Positions 38,033 to 48,260 of a stretch of 64,000 nucleotides of DNA are shown here, one piece after another (within the stretch, counting starts at the first letter, position 1; each line of letters begins with the position of its first letter). The notes under the pieces were generated by a model, which was not told where the DNA came from, ran no database searches, and saw nothing but the letters and a program-made list of their open reading frames with translations. Position numbers and translations under genes: made by a program. Source of the DNA: Aurelia coerulea (lineage: Eukaryota > Cnidaria > Scyphozoa > Semaeostomeae > Ulmaridae). The DNA lies in NCBI GenBank assembly GCA_039566865.1, contig CM076955.1:312501-376500 (forward strand). Direction: 5' to 3'.

Positions 38033-38700
38033 TCTGGAATAGAAATTGATAAGTGAATTCAGCCTACTAGCAAGAACAAGACGGGGAGTGCTGCATAGTG
38101 CGTAGTTGCTTTATCAAAATGTCTACGATTTTGGTCAACAGAAACTTGTGCAGGTAACGACTTCGTGTGTAAGAATCCTCTACAGCCCTTGACTTGCCCC
38201 AAGTCTATTTCGTCAAAAAAAAACTTCGTCAACTGATATACTTTCCGGTAGACTTATTACAGTTGACGAAATAGACTTGGGGCAAGTCTACTGAAGCCCC
38301 GAAATCATGAAACTTCAAAAATAGCTATAGTTGTTGACAAATTGGTGCATACATTGCCTTTTTATTACATCCATTGACCATGTAAATAAATAATGCTCTT
38401 TTTGCTACGTTACACGGGACCCTAGCCCCCACTGACTTCGGCCCTGATTTAGACCCAGAAATGAAAACCTTTCTTACCCTTTAATTCTTCTTCTCGATTT
38501 CAAATGCCTATGCTTGTTTGACAGGAACTTCTTCTGATCCAACTGTTTTTATGATAACAAATTTCGAAAGAAGACAAATCATAAGTTTAGCACCGCTAAT
38601 GAAGCCAAAAATATGAACGAAATCATCTACGTGTCATCTCTTTCATGCATCTTGGTACTGTTGCAGGGATACGAGTGATCAAAACAGAACAACTCTTGAG
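38033..38700 (-). promoter_or_regulatory. Conserved 5' block of copy A: 5'UTR intron, exon 1 and promoter
   Basis: A block at about 38478-38690 is matched at 44524-44735 and 49073-49270 upstream of copies B and C. Its low end is a consensus donor in gene orientation (AAAGG|GTAAG), and the coding exon has a consensus acceptor (CAG|ATTGAA) at 38033. This gives a 5'UTR exon plus an intron of about 440 bp. Further out, TGACGTCA (38768-38775) is kept in copy B. Confidence 0.55.
38189..38294. mobile_element. 106-bp hairpin element present in unit A, absent from B
   Basis: gacttgccccaagtctattt at the left pairs with its inverse at the right. It is flanked by agccc repeats (38184-38188, 38295-38299), while unit B reads straight through at 43425-43440. 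Partial relatives occur near 20149 and 42042. Confidence 0.8.
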
Positions 38701-39056
38701 CTATGACACATCATCCTTGTCGATCACGTTTCTGCTCAATGGCGTCCTTCGTCAAATTGCTTTGCCCTGACGTCATATGAAAGAAATGCCTACAGTGAAT
38801 CTTGATTTGAGGGTGCATGTAAACTGGAAAGCCAAAGTGGCACAGGGGTTTTTTGCGGCTTTCGCTACCCCACAGCCATCATGATCAAATTATATTTGTC
38901 TGTCTTATCGCTCAAACACTTAATAGCACGTATAATATGCATAAAGATGCTGCTGTACAATCATAAACCGTATTATTCATGCTGGGAAATTTGATGAAGA
39001 AATGTAGGCCGGTTTTGAGCGATTTTGGAATAAAGCGTTTTTACGACATGACCGAT

Positions 39057-40040
39057 ATTAGCATTTTAGCATAGGAATCATTCGTCGTACGTAGCTGATT
39101 GCTCGTGGCCTATGGTCGAAACCGCCAACGCCTCATTTTCATGGACCAATCAGACGGCTAAAAAGCGAAGGAGGCAAAAGAAACCCGTGAAGATTTTCTA
39201 AATTTTGGCCTACCTTCATAAAACGAGACCAGGACAAAAAACTGCTTTAGATTTCCCGGTTTTTTTAAAGCAATCTACTCTCCAAATGTTTGGGTGTACA
39301 AGTTTGGATGCCGGTTAGAAAATCTCCATGATTGGTAGAGTTATGGCCACAAACAAACCGATAAGGCACTAAAACTTGAACAATAGAAATTCTGGCCGAG
39401 AGACAATATAATAGCAATAGTGAAGTCTGTTTTATTGTCTCAATCCTGTTATAATAGCAATAGTGATTGTTTTCTTTTGTTCAAGATTCAATGCCTTTAC
39501 GGTTTCTATGTGAATTGCAAAAGTCTTCAAAGGCTTGTTCGCGCATTTCAAGTCATGTGGCAATACTCTTGGGAAGTTTCTGTATCGTACTACTTTTGCA
39601 TTCATGGCAAAAGTTTGCTTGTTGCGAAATAAGTTAAAAATTCAAAAGAGGTTTTATCAAGAGGTTTTATCACCTGACTTGAATTGGCGTAAACAGGCCT
39701 CGACAAGCCTTCGCCGATTTTGTCTATTGGAGAGGCAATAACTCTGCCAAACCTGGAGATAATTTGAAACCGGCGTCCAAACTTGTACACCCAAACATCT
39801 GAAGAGTAGATTTCTTCAAAAAATTCGGGAAATTTCAAGCAGTTTTTTGTCCTGGTTGCAATTTATGAAGGTAGGTAAAACTTAGAAAAATCTTCACGGG
39901 TTTCTTTTGTCTCCTTCGCTTTTTAGCCGTCTGATTGGTCCGTGAAAATGAGGCTTTGGCGGTTTCGATCATGGGCCACAAGCAATCGGCTATGTACGAC
40001 GAATGATTCCCATGTTGACCAACATTACGACATGACCGAT
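39057..40040. mobile_element. About 984-bp fold-back element present in unit A, absent from B
   Basis: Long arms pair (gcctcattttcatggaccaa on the left with its inverse near 39940). The element is bracketed by a perfect 16-bp direct repeat ttacgacatgaccgat (39041-39056 and 40025-40040). Unit B has one related copy of the target at 45085-45125. Confidence 0.75.
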
Positions 40041-40225
40041 TTTGACAAACTAAATTTTCCCATCAAAGTTGATATGTTAGCTACTCATGTGTTATCAATT
40101 TAGAGGAATCTCATAAATTATTTGAGAACTACAGGCTTTCAAACATGTAAATCTTTTCTCACCCGGATGGATAAATAGCTATTGAAACGAAATGATTCTG
40201 CAGTTGCAACATGAATATGTTATTG

Positions 40226-40410
40226 TTTTCAGGTAGTTTCATACCTATATTGAGTTTTAATAACCATAATTTAAAAACACACTCACACTTAAATAATTTT
40301 CACTGAGGAGGCTCCCTGAGGGCAGTGAAAATTCTGAGAAGAAAATATTCAAGTGTAAGTGTGTTTTTAAATTATGGTTGCTAAAAGTCACTCAATATAG
40401 GTATGAAACT
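40226..40410. mobile_element. About 185-bp terminal inverted-repeat element shared by units A and B
   Basis: gtagtttcatacctatattg at the left and its inverse at the right enclose a hairpin with aaacacactcacacttaaat. The counterpart at 45315-45497 shows that it predates the duplication. Confidence 0.75.
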
Positions 40411-40653
40411 ACCTATATACAATTTGTGAAAAAATATACGGAATCTCGTCAAATGATTTGCCAAAAAAATCAGTGATTGAAAACATGAATATTTCGTTGT
40501 TTTCTTGAAAACGTGATGTGGAAAGATTTGGTAAACGAGAAATACTACCACATGAGAAAAAATGCACCGTTTTTTGGCTTCCTGAATATCAAAGCAATGA
40601 TATTGGAGACTGTCTTGTTTCATTGCCGATATATTAAAGTAGATTCAGTAATT

Positions 40654-40720
40654 TGGTAGGATCTGTTTCAACGACTGCATTTTCAGGTCTACCACATGTA
40701 GCTTCAAGTTTTGATAGAAG
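40654..40720 (-). pseudogene. Remnant of a further VEGF-like gene copy
   Basis: On the minus strand it reads KLEATCGRPENAVVETDPTK, matching IEAVCGRPINAVVETDPTKH of copy C and GCGRP..VVESDPGK of A and B. No signal peptide and no remaining cysteine domain follow, so this is the relic of a fourth array member. It lies exactly between units A and B. Confidence 0.7.
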
Positions 40721-40944
40721 TTTGGAAAAATTAATATGCGGTATTGCATGGTCAAGTTTTCCTCTCATTTTCTGCAGGCTCTTACTCTCTTCGATAATTT
40801 TCTGTGGTGAAAATCATTTAGGAATCTTGTATGACATAAGATTTCCCAGATGTGAAGTTTATAAAATCAACCAAGGCACCACGAGTTACTGAACATGGTA
40901 ATTAAGAATAGATTAATCCATTCGTGAAATATTTCATTTTTTCC

Positions 40945-40994
40945 ATTCATTCATTCATTCATTCATTCATTCATTCATTCATTCATTCATTCAT
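40945..40994. repeat. (CATT)n microsatellite
   Basis: About twelve copies of the tetranucleotide cattcatt. Confidence 0.95.
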
Positions 40995-41276
40995 GAAACA
41001 CAAAAAATTAATCAAATGTTTTCCTCGATGTTTGCCTTGGCCTCTGGGCGAAAATTTTTGAAGTCTCATTTTCACGAATCAATCAGATTGCGAATTCCGG
41101 ACAAGTCTCAATTTGTGCTTTGTGTGTGAATTTGAGACCATAATTACTCTAAAACCTTATAAAACCTTGAGATATCTTAAATGCTCTTTAAAAGGTATAC
41201 CCCAACATCTCGAGAGTATATTTCTTCAAAAGATTCGGGAAATTTGAAGCAATCTACTGTCCTAAGCCCCCAGATA

Positions 41277-42073
41277 GTTCGTTCTCACTTCTCCTTCGCA
41301 GCATCTCCACTTCTCCTTCGCAGCCCCTTTTTATTGATCTTGCCTGGCTTCCAATCTACCAACGGATCGAGTACAACTCTTGCATAATGATGTTCAAAAT
41401 TGAATCAAATATAGCCCCTCCTTATTTAACCAATTTGTTTCAACGTTCATCTGATCTGCACAGCCACAACACACGATCTTCTTCTAATAAATCATTCGCA
41501 TGCCCTGGGGGGCAAGGCAAGCTTTATACAAAATCATTCGCTTTTTATGGAACCAAGTTGTGGAACTCTTTGCCAAGACATCTGAAGGACTTAAAATCAT
41601 TGGAGCTTTTCAAAGCAAAGTGCAAGACTCATTTTATGGACAAATTTATTTCTCAGTCTGATCTGAAATATGGTTTCACAGTTTAATTTTAATGATTTGT
41701 AATGTTTTAACATCTTATGTAATTGAACTTTGTAACTTATTCCTTTGAACTTTTTATTTTAATTTGTGAACCAGGCTTTAAACAAGCTGTTAGCTTAGAC
41801 CTGTCATTCACTATAAAGAAATTGTACATACATACATACATACATACATACATACATACATACATACATACATACATACATACATACATACATACATACA
41901 TACATACATACATACATACATACATACATACATACATACATACATACATACATACATACATACATACATACATACATACATCACCTTAGTAGCTTACGCC
42001 CCCGCAAAAGAAATTTTACTCTTACTGCTGATGGTCCACTGAATAGACTTGGAGCAAGTTTAGCCCCCAGATA
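41277..42073 (+). mobile_element. 5'-truncated LINE insertion with (CATA)n tract in unit B
   Basis: Encodes the C-terminal end of a LINE RT protein (IEYNSCIMMFKIESNIAPPY... YGTKLWNSLPRHLKDLKSLE). It is followed by a 3' untranslated part and about 38 copies of a CATA/TACA tetranucleotide (41829-41981). A perfect 12-bp direct repeat agcccccagata (41265-41276 and 42062-42073) brackets the insertion, and unit A lacks it. About 90 bp of extra sequence lies between the microsatellite and the right repeat, so the tail may be composite. Confidence 0.8.
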
Positions 42074-42377
42074 AAACTGATCACTCAAATTCTTCACCGG
42101 TTTCTATTATCTCTTTCGCTTGCGATCGAGACTTGCCAGGGATTTGCATTCTGATTGGTCCGTGAAAAATGAGGCTTTCCAAAATTTTGGCCGGAGGTCA
42201 CCTCAGATTCTAGGAAGAAATGAAGATAAAAACTGTACTGTTTACGAATGATACATATAAACCACTACAATGAAAATATGACACATATGAAATCCTAGCT
42301 CCCACGAGATTGTTCAATGTCTTTGACTTTTATTAAGTTATTCAGACCTGGTGATGGAGGGGGTTGGGCAGGATTAC

Positions 42378-43193
42378 TTAGTACCGAGATTGTGACGATG
42401 ATGATGATGATGATGATGATGATGAATATCTTCTTCCTTTCTCTGCGCTTTGGTTGCAACAACACTGGTAGCAAATGTGGAAAATCAATAGTAACACAAT
42501 AAACTCTCCTCCAGCGATCGCGGCAAGCATCCATTTATCTTTTATTATACATTTACATTTTGCTTGAGCTTTGTCAAAACATTCACAAGTCGTTTGATTT
42601 GCTAGTTTTCCTTTACTTATACACAGAGCCAGCTGTTTTTTCTTGCAAGTACACGCACAAGCATCTTTATCCCATTCCCCAAAAGGACACTTTGTGGAAA
42701 GCGTTGGGCATTCACAGTTACATTTAGACTGTCTCCAAACTTTTGGGACAGGACACAGATTCGGGGATGGGTTAGTTAAATATTTACATTTGCATTTACA
42801 GGTTGGTTTGTCCCAAGCTTGAAACTTATTGCAAGGTCCAGTGGAAAGTGCACAACCGCCGACACGACAACTTCTGTGTACTAAAACCTTCATTCCATCT
42901 ACGCGGCCAGTTCTAACATTTGTTGCCGTATGAAACCGATTAATTGCATCTGAAAAAACACATGGTCTAGCTTCTGGCGTATAATTATAGTAAGTTCCAA
43001 TGCATCGGTACGCTGTGATCAAATATGGAATGTAGCGTTGTTTGCCAGGATCACTTTCAACGACGATAACGCGAGGTCTTCCGCATCCAACTCCAGCACT
43101 TTCGAGCTTTGGCCACTGCTTTGCGTGTACTAAGGTCAATGTTGATGCACAAATAGCAAACAGGACTGCAAGAATTTTCTTTTGAATTTCCAT
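42378..43193 (-). CDS. Membrane-anchored PDGF/VEGF-like cysteine-rich protein, copy B
   Basis: A single-exon 271-residue paralogue of the protein at 37152-37949. The signal peptide differs by one residue and the CxCxC stalk (residues 121-215), transmembrane helix (about 221-243) and CCC motif are nearly the same. The ligand-like part keeps CGRPRVIVVESDPGKQRYIP and RCIGT but diverges sharply between residues 66 and 125: VFSDAINRFHTATNVRTGRV replaces the copy A sequence, and a three-residue insertion sits before CNKF. Interchain VEGF cysteines are again missing. The tail ends in a run of 11 serines coded by a TCA microsatellite, longer than in copy A. The 5' acceptor (43277) and the conserved block at 44524-44735 are present. 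Confidence 0.7.
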   Translation of the reverse strand: MEIQKKILAVLFAICASTLTLVHAKQWPKLESAGVGCGRPRVIVVESDPGKQRYIPYLITAYRCIGTYYNYTPEARPCVFSDAINRFHTATNVRTGRVDGMKVLVHRSCRVGGCALSTGPCNKFQAWDKPTCKCKCKYLTNPSPNLCPVPKVWRQSKCNCECPTLSTKCPFGEWDKDACACTCKKKQLALCISKGKLANQTTCECFDKAQAKCKCIIKDKWMLAAIAGGEFIVLLLIFHICYQCCCNQSAEKGRRYSSSSSSSSSSSQSRY

Positions 43194-43539
43194 TATTTTA
43201 AGTAATTCATGCGACCACTGCGATGTGCAACCACTGCGATGTAAAATAACACTTATAGCATTAGTGTGAATTTCAATCTGGAATAGAAAATGATAAGTGA
43301 ATTCAGCCTACTAGCAAGAACAAGACGGAGAGTGCTACATAGTGTGTAGTTGCTTTGTCAAAATGTCTACGATTTTGGTCAACAGAAACTTGTGTAGGTA
43401 ACGACTTCATGTGTCAGAATCCTCTAAAGTCCTGAAATCATGAAACTTTAAAATAGTTGTTGACAAATTGGTGCATACATTGCCTTTTGATTAAGTCAAT
43501 TGACCTTGAAAATAAATAATGGTGTTCTTGCTACGTGGC

Positions 43540-44510
43540 AATGATGTTATCATATTTGTAGGCAGAAGCACCGCAACACGACGAAAAAACAACAGCAAAT
43601 GTGTAAAAATTTATGATTTACCAATATTTTGTCCTGCAACGCAGGACGTCTCCAACTTTATGTAAAACAACCAGGCAAACAAAGAGACAGACAGGCAGAG
43701 GGACACAACCCACTACTAAAGCTACCGCGTAGGAATGTTATGCTGCCTCGTAGCAATCATCAACATGTTTCTTGTGGGCATCCTAGCCTGATCAAAAATT
43801 CTTCAAAGGAGCTTGGAAAACCAACAAAGGGCTCAAATCTTTAAAAGAAAGTGGATGGTAAATTCTATGACATTCTTCTTTGCATTTATGGCTCGAAAGG
43901 AACATCTGGTACTTTGCTGTAAATCTGCCGTGGAAATTGTTTCATATTTTTATTTTTCTCAAAATGGTGGCAATTTAATCATTTTTGAAAAAAATCATGG
44001 AAAATTTTGAAAAAATTGACATCATCGTAAAGCCTAAAACAATAGAGGAAAAATGATATAACCTTCAAGAAAACCATAGTTTGTGAAGATCTACTATATG
44101 GTGCCGAGAAGTCTCTAGCTTTTCTGGTTTAGGATTCAGAAATTCGATGACTTCATAGGCCCGAATTTAGTAAATGCCGCTATTTTGAAATTAATCAAGA
44201 TATCAAAAAATTTCCAAGGCAGATTTACAGCAGAAAGTATTAAGTTCCTTTCAAGCAATTTAATTTGAAGAAAACTGTGATAGAATTTTACACCAACCTG
44301 ACTTTTTGAAAGATTTGAGCCCAATGTTGGGAAAACCAAGTAAACGGATAATTAACTATGCATGCGGCCACTTCAAAGACAAATGACAGACATACCGGGC
44401 GAGTAAAAAGCTCAAAACGTTTAGTAGGCTATGTGGGATAAAAGGTACGCAGCTGATATTCAAAACTAAGATGTTAGTCGAGCAGTCAAATGCAAAATTA
44501 TATATGAACA
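43540..44510. mobile_element. Insertion specific to unit B, with a fold-back core
   Basis: Unit A runs directly from tttttgctacgtta (38401-38413) to the next shared sequence near 38470, while unit B has about 970 extra bases. Inside, gggctcaaatctttaaaaga (43828) and aaagatttgagcccaatg (44308) are inverted, as are flanking stretches near 43870-43950 and 44200-44280. Its 3' part (44325-44420) resembles 47910-47985 upstream of copy C, so some of it may be ancestral array sequence lost from A. Confidence 0.5.
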
Positions 44511-44523
44511 TTTTGTTTCTTAC

Positions 44524-44830
44524 CCTTTAACTCTTCTTTTCGATTTCAAATGCCTATGCTTGTTTGACAGGAACTTCTTCTGATCCAACTGTTTTTATGA
44601 TAACAAATTTCGAAAGAAGACAAATCATAGGTTTAACACCGCTAATGAAGCCAAGAAATATAAAGGAAATCATCTACGTGTCATCTCTTTCATGTGTCTT
44701 GGTACTGTTGCAGGGATACGAGTGATCAAAACAGAACAACTCTTGAGCTATGACACATCATCCTTGTCGATCACGTTTCTGCTCAATGACGTCCTTCGTC
44801 AAATTGCTTTGCCCTGACGTCATATGAAAG
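44524..44830 (-). promoter_or_regulatory. Conserved 5' block of copy B
   Basis: Matches 38478-38780 upstream of copy A at over 90% by eye, including the donor-like end and TGACGTCA (44815-44822), and more distantly matches 49073-49270 upstream of copy C. Interpreted as 5'UTR exon 1 plus promoter. Confidence 0.5.
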
Positions 44831-45497
44831 AAATGCCTACAGTGAATCTTGATTTGAGGGTGCAGGCAAACTGGAAAGCCAAAGTGGCACAGGGGTTTTT
44901 TGCGGCTTTCGCTACCCCACAGCCATCATGATCAAATTATATTTGTCTGTCTTATCGTTCAAACACTTAATACGTATATGCATAAAGATGCTGCTGTACG
45001 ATCATAAACCGTATTATTCATGCTGGTGAAATTTGATGAAGAAATGTAGGCCGATTTTGAGCGATTTTGGAAAGAAGCGTTTTTACAAAATCGCTCGTAG
45101 TATGAGAACAACATGACCGATTTTAACAAACTAAATTTTCCTATCAAAGTTGATATGTTAGCTTCTGATGTGTTATCAGTTAGAGGAATCTGATAAATTA
45201 TTTGAGAACTACAGGCTTGCAAACATGTAAATTTCTTCTTTGTACTCACCCGGATGGATAAATAGCTATTGAAATGAAAGGATTCTACCGTTGCAACATG
45301 GATATGTTATTGTTTTTAGGTAGTTTCATACCTATATTGACTTTTAATAGCCATAATTTAAAAACACACTTACACTTAAATAATTCTCACTGAGGAGGCT
45401 AGGGGGTGGCAGTGAAAATTCTGAGAAATTATTCAAGTGTAAGTGTGTTGTTGAATTATGGTTGCTAAAACTCACTCAATATAGGTATGAAACTACC

Positions 45498-46465
45498 ATC
45501 ATTGTTGAATAAAACTACCTCTCAGCAAAAGGATTTCCATTTAAAAGGATTTTAATTTTGCGAAAAGTATTCATCTTATAAAAATGTAGCAAAAAGTTGT
45601 GAAAAGGTCGCTACAAATGACAGCCAACATATTATACAAATCACAAAGAACCGTTCTCAACTCAAGATACCTAGTACAAAGATATGGTAATTCGAAATGA
45701 GTAAATATACTTGATTAAATGTAATGTAACACAACACAAAGAAGGTTGAACTGTCCCTGGAAGCATACTCATCTGTCCGAAAGCAGCTGTCCGAAATCGG
45801 AGATTAAATTACAATTTGCCTTTGTTGAGTAAATTATATAGCCAGAAGAAAGCCACTGATATATTATAAAATCATATAAAATCAAATTAATTTGCTGTGA
45901 TAATCCTTTTCAAATGAAAATACGAATTGACAAAAGTTTCCATGCACACCTTCGGAAGTAGCCAGCAGTACCCTGGATACTAGAGTCACCCATCCTAAAA
46001 AAATGTGGCAGATGTACTTGTATATTCTGAAAGGTATACCCAGCCTTTTTACATTGTTTTGCTTTTGAATAAATACCACACTGAGAGAACTGGGGTGGAC
46101 ATGTCCACTCTAGGCAATGCCTTCACTGTCTGAGCTTCAACTTTGGTCCAACTTTATTCACAAATAAATATTTACAAAAAAAAACTGATTATAGATGTGA
46201 AATGTATCTGTTCTGTGTATTGCTGTTCTGTGTATTGCTGTTCTGTGTATTGCTGTTCTGTGTATTGCTCTTGCGTGAACGTTGATGCATGATGTATGTT
46301 CAAAAGATACAACACATAGTGAGTTCCCAGTACCCATGAGATTGTTCAACATCATTGATGAGTGACTATGACTGCTTACAAGAATAGAACTCTTCAGCCA
46401 TTTTGAAATCTGCCTCCGTGAATTCAACTTCAAAAATTGCTGGACAATAGAAAGGAAACGTCTCT
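45498..46465. other. Sequence between unit B and copy C
   Basis: Copy C 3'UTR is probably here. The stretch at about 46320-46350 (cccatgagattgttcaacat) matches the 3' flank of copies A and B, marking shared ancestry. A 15-bp tandem repeat (tgttctgtgtattgc, four units) lies at 46207-46270. No other gene seen. Confidence 0.5.
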
Positions 46466-47638
46466 TTACACTATTGTCACCTGACCTGATTCCATTGACA
46501 TTGAGTCTTTCAATGGTGATCGTTCTTCGCCAATAACTTCCCCATACCAATCAGCAGGATGTGCCGCTGTATCAGATCCATACGTATCATAAGCATCAGG
46601 ATAAAAGCCAACGGGTTCTTCATGATCAGATGATGATGTCAGATATTTTGGTTCATCCCTCTTGTAATTTGAATTCCCATGAGACTCATTATCTGTTTCC
46701 TCGTTAATTGTAGCAGCGGGTACTCCATTTACATGAGACTCTTTATCAGCTGGTTGTACGTTTTGTCTTTTTTTTCTTCTTTTGGTCATTTTCCTTAAAG
46801 TTCCATGCATTGTATTGATTTCATACTTCATTCTACGAGACAAGCTTAGTGTATCTGCACCTAAGTCGTCGGAGATATGTCTTAAACAACATCGGTAGAC
46901 AAGGAAGAAGATGAACAGTAATCCAAGAAATTCAATTACAACTATCATAACTACGATCCTATTTTGGACAACATCTTTGCATTGGTCACTGCTTCCTCTT
47001 GCAGCAGCAGTTTTGTTTTCAATCTTCATACATTTACAATTTTCTTGATTTACCATCTTGTTCTTACTTAAACAACGGCTCAGGTGTACTTTCTTGCAAC
47101 TACATCCACATATATCTTCATCCCATTCCTTTCTGGCTGGACATTTTGTAGGTGGCATTGGGCATCCACAGTTGCACTTATCCATCTGCCACACTTTCGG
47201 GTAAGGACACACATTTTGGGGTGGTTGACCTTGATATTTACACTTGCATAGACAGGACCCTGTTTTCCAATCTTGAAACTTATTGCAAGATGCTTGGGAC
47301 TGTACACACTCACTGGCACATGCCAGGTGTTTTGTGATGGATATCACTTTTTGCCGCCCAGTAAAAATTTCGAACGCTTCATAGGACACATTAACTGAGC
47401 TTGATGGTGCACATCTTTTGAGAGATGGTTTAAAACCTTTGTAAGTTCCCCTGCAACGTGGCACTTTGATCATGTATGGCATGTAGCGATGTTTGGTAGG
47501 ATCTGTTTCAACAACAGCATTTATAGGTCTACCGCATACAGCTTCAATGCTGTTGAGCGGCAATTGTGCATGCGCTGTGATCATTGCAGATACAAAAATA
47601 CCAAACAGGACAAAGAGAATGTTCTTTTGACTTTCCAT
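46466..47638 (-). CDS. Membrane-anchored PDGF/VEGF-like cysteine-rich protein, copy C, long tail
   Basis: A single-exon protein of 390 residues. Signal peptide 1-24. PDGF/VEGF-like domain about 35-118 (CGRPINAVVETDP, RYMPYMIKVPRCRGT, then KHLAC, close to the HxxC end of PDGF domains). Stalk 118-203 with CLCKC, CNCGC and CGCSC, each preceded by C-x(10). Potential N-glycosylation sites lie near 83 and 208. Transmembrane helix about 227-249, followed by RCC. Unlike A and B it has a roughly 140-residue cytoplasmic tail with a basic RKMTKRRKKRQ stretch, acidic serine-rich parts and several tyrosines (for example DAYDTYGSD), and it ends GQVTIV, a possible PDZ-binding terminus. An acceptor at 47706 matches those of A and B. 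It is the oldest-diverged member, judging by similarity. Confidence 0.7.
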   Translation of the reverse strand: MESQKNILFVLFGIFVSAMITAHAQLPLNSIEAVCGRPINAVVETDPTKHRYMPYMIKVPRCRGTYKGFKPSLKRCAPSSSVNVSYEAFEIFTGRQKVISITKHLACASECVQSQASCNKFQDWKTGSCLCKCKYQGQPPQNVCPYPKVWQMDKCNCGCPMPPTKCPARKEWDEDICGCSCKKVHLSRCLSKNKMVNQENCKCMKIENKTAAARGSSDQCKDVVQNRIVVMIVVIEFLGLLFIFFLVYRCCLRHISDDLGADTLSLSRRMKYEINTMHGTLRKMTKRRKKRQNVQPADKESHVNGVPAATINEETDNESHGNSNYKRDEPKYLTSSSDHEEPVGFYPDAYDTYGSDTAAHPADWYGEVIGEERSPLKDSMSMESGQVTIV

Positions 47639-48039
47639 TATATCAAGTAATTTATGAAACCACTGTGATTTGAAATCTCACTTTCAGCAATATCGCAAAC
47701 TTCAATCTGTAATGAAAATTGATAAAGGATCAAACTTTTTGCTCTGATAGATTAAAATCTCATGAAATATTGATGTTTATTCAATAAAGGTATTATAATG
47801 ACACAACCTGCAAATTGATTGTCAACATTCTAATTATTCTAAAAATATTTGCTGTGGGAAATCAAATCTTGCTTAATCAAAAATGCTTATCAAAAGAGCT
47901 TATCAGAAGAGCTGGGAAAACCAAGCAAACAGATGATTAGGTATGCATGAAGCCACATATAAATGATATTTTGCACCCAACCATAAATGCAAGGAATTTC
48001 TCTATTTGCTCATCTGCTGGGGGCATATTAATCCTAAAA

Positions 48040-48260
48040 TAATGGAAATATAGCACAATTTTGGGACTTTAAACAACTCTCAGATTTTTCAAAGATTCTT
48101 GAGATCTTGAGATTTGTTCTGAGATTTTTAAGACTTTGTGAGATTTTTAGTTTTCAAGATTTTCGAAATTTTTCAAGATTGGAAAAATTAGTGAGATTCT
48201 GCAAGATTTTTAAGATTTCTATGATTTTTGAAATTTTCAAAGAATTGTCAAACGATCTTT
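48040..48260. repeat. Degenerate agattttt-rich simple repeat
   Basis: Many imperfect copies of agatttttnaag over about 200 bp, in the presumed 5'UTR intron of copy C. Low-complexity only. Confidence 0.7.

Larger units (their letters stand above)
36586..40410 (-). repeat. Tandem duplication unit A (contains the first VEGF-like gene)
   Basis: It aligns with 41008-45497 (unit B) almost end to end. Shared are the 3' flank (gatgtttgccttggcctctg), the gene, its 5' block and a terminal inverted-repeat element. Interruptions in A (38189-38294, 39057-40040) and in B (41277-42073, about 43540-44510) are insertions present in only one copy. Confidence 0.9.
41008..45497 (-). repeat. Tandem duplication unit B (contains the second VEGF-like gene)
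   Basis: Counterpart of 36586-40410. Its period relative to A is about 4.42 kb at the left boundary. It carries its own insertions: a LINE 3' end and a fold-back-bearing stretch. Confidence 0.9.

Noticed and set aside
41723..41989. Repetitive HTYI/MYVC-type open frames
   Set aside because: Pure (CATA)n microsatellite translation.
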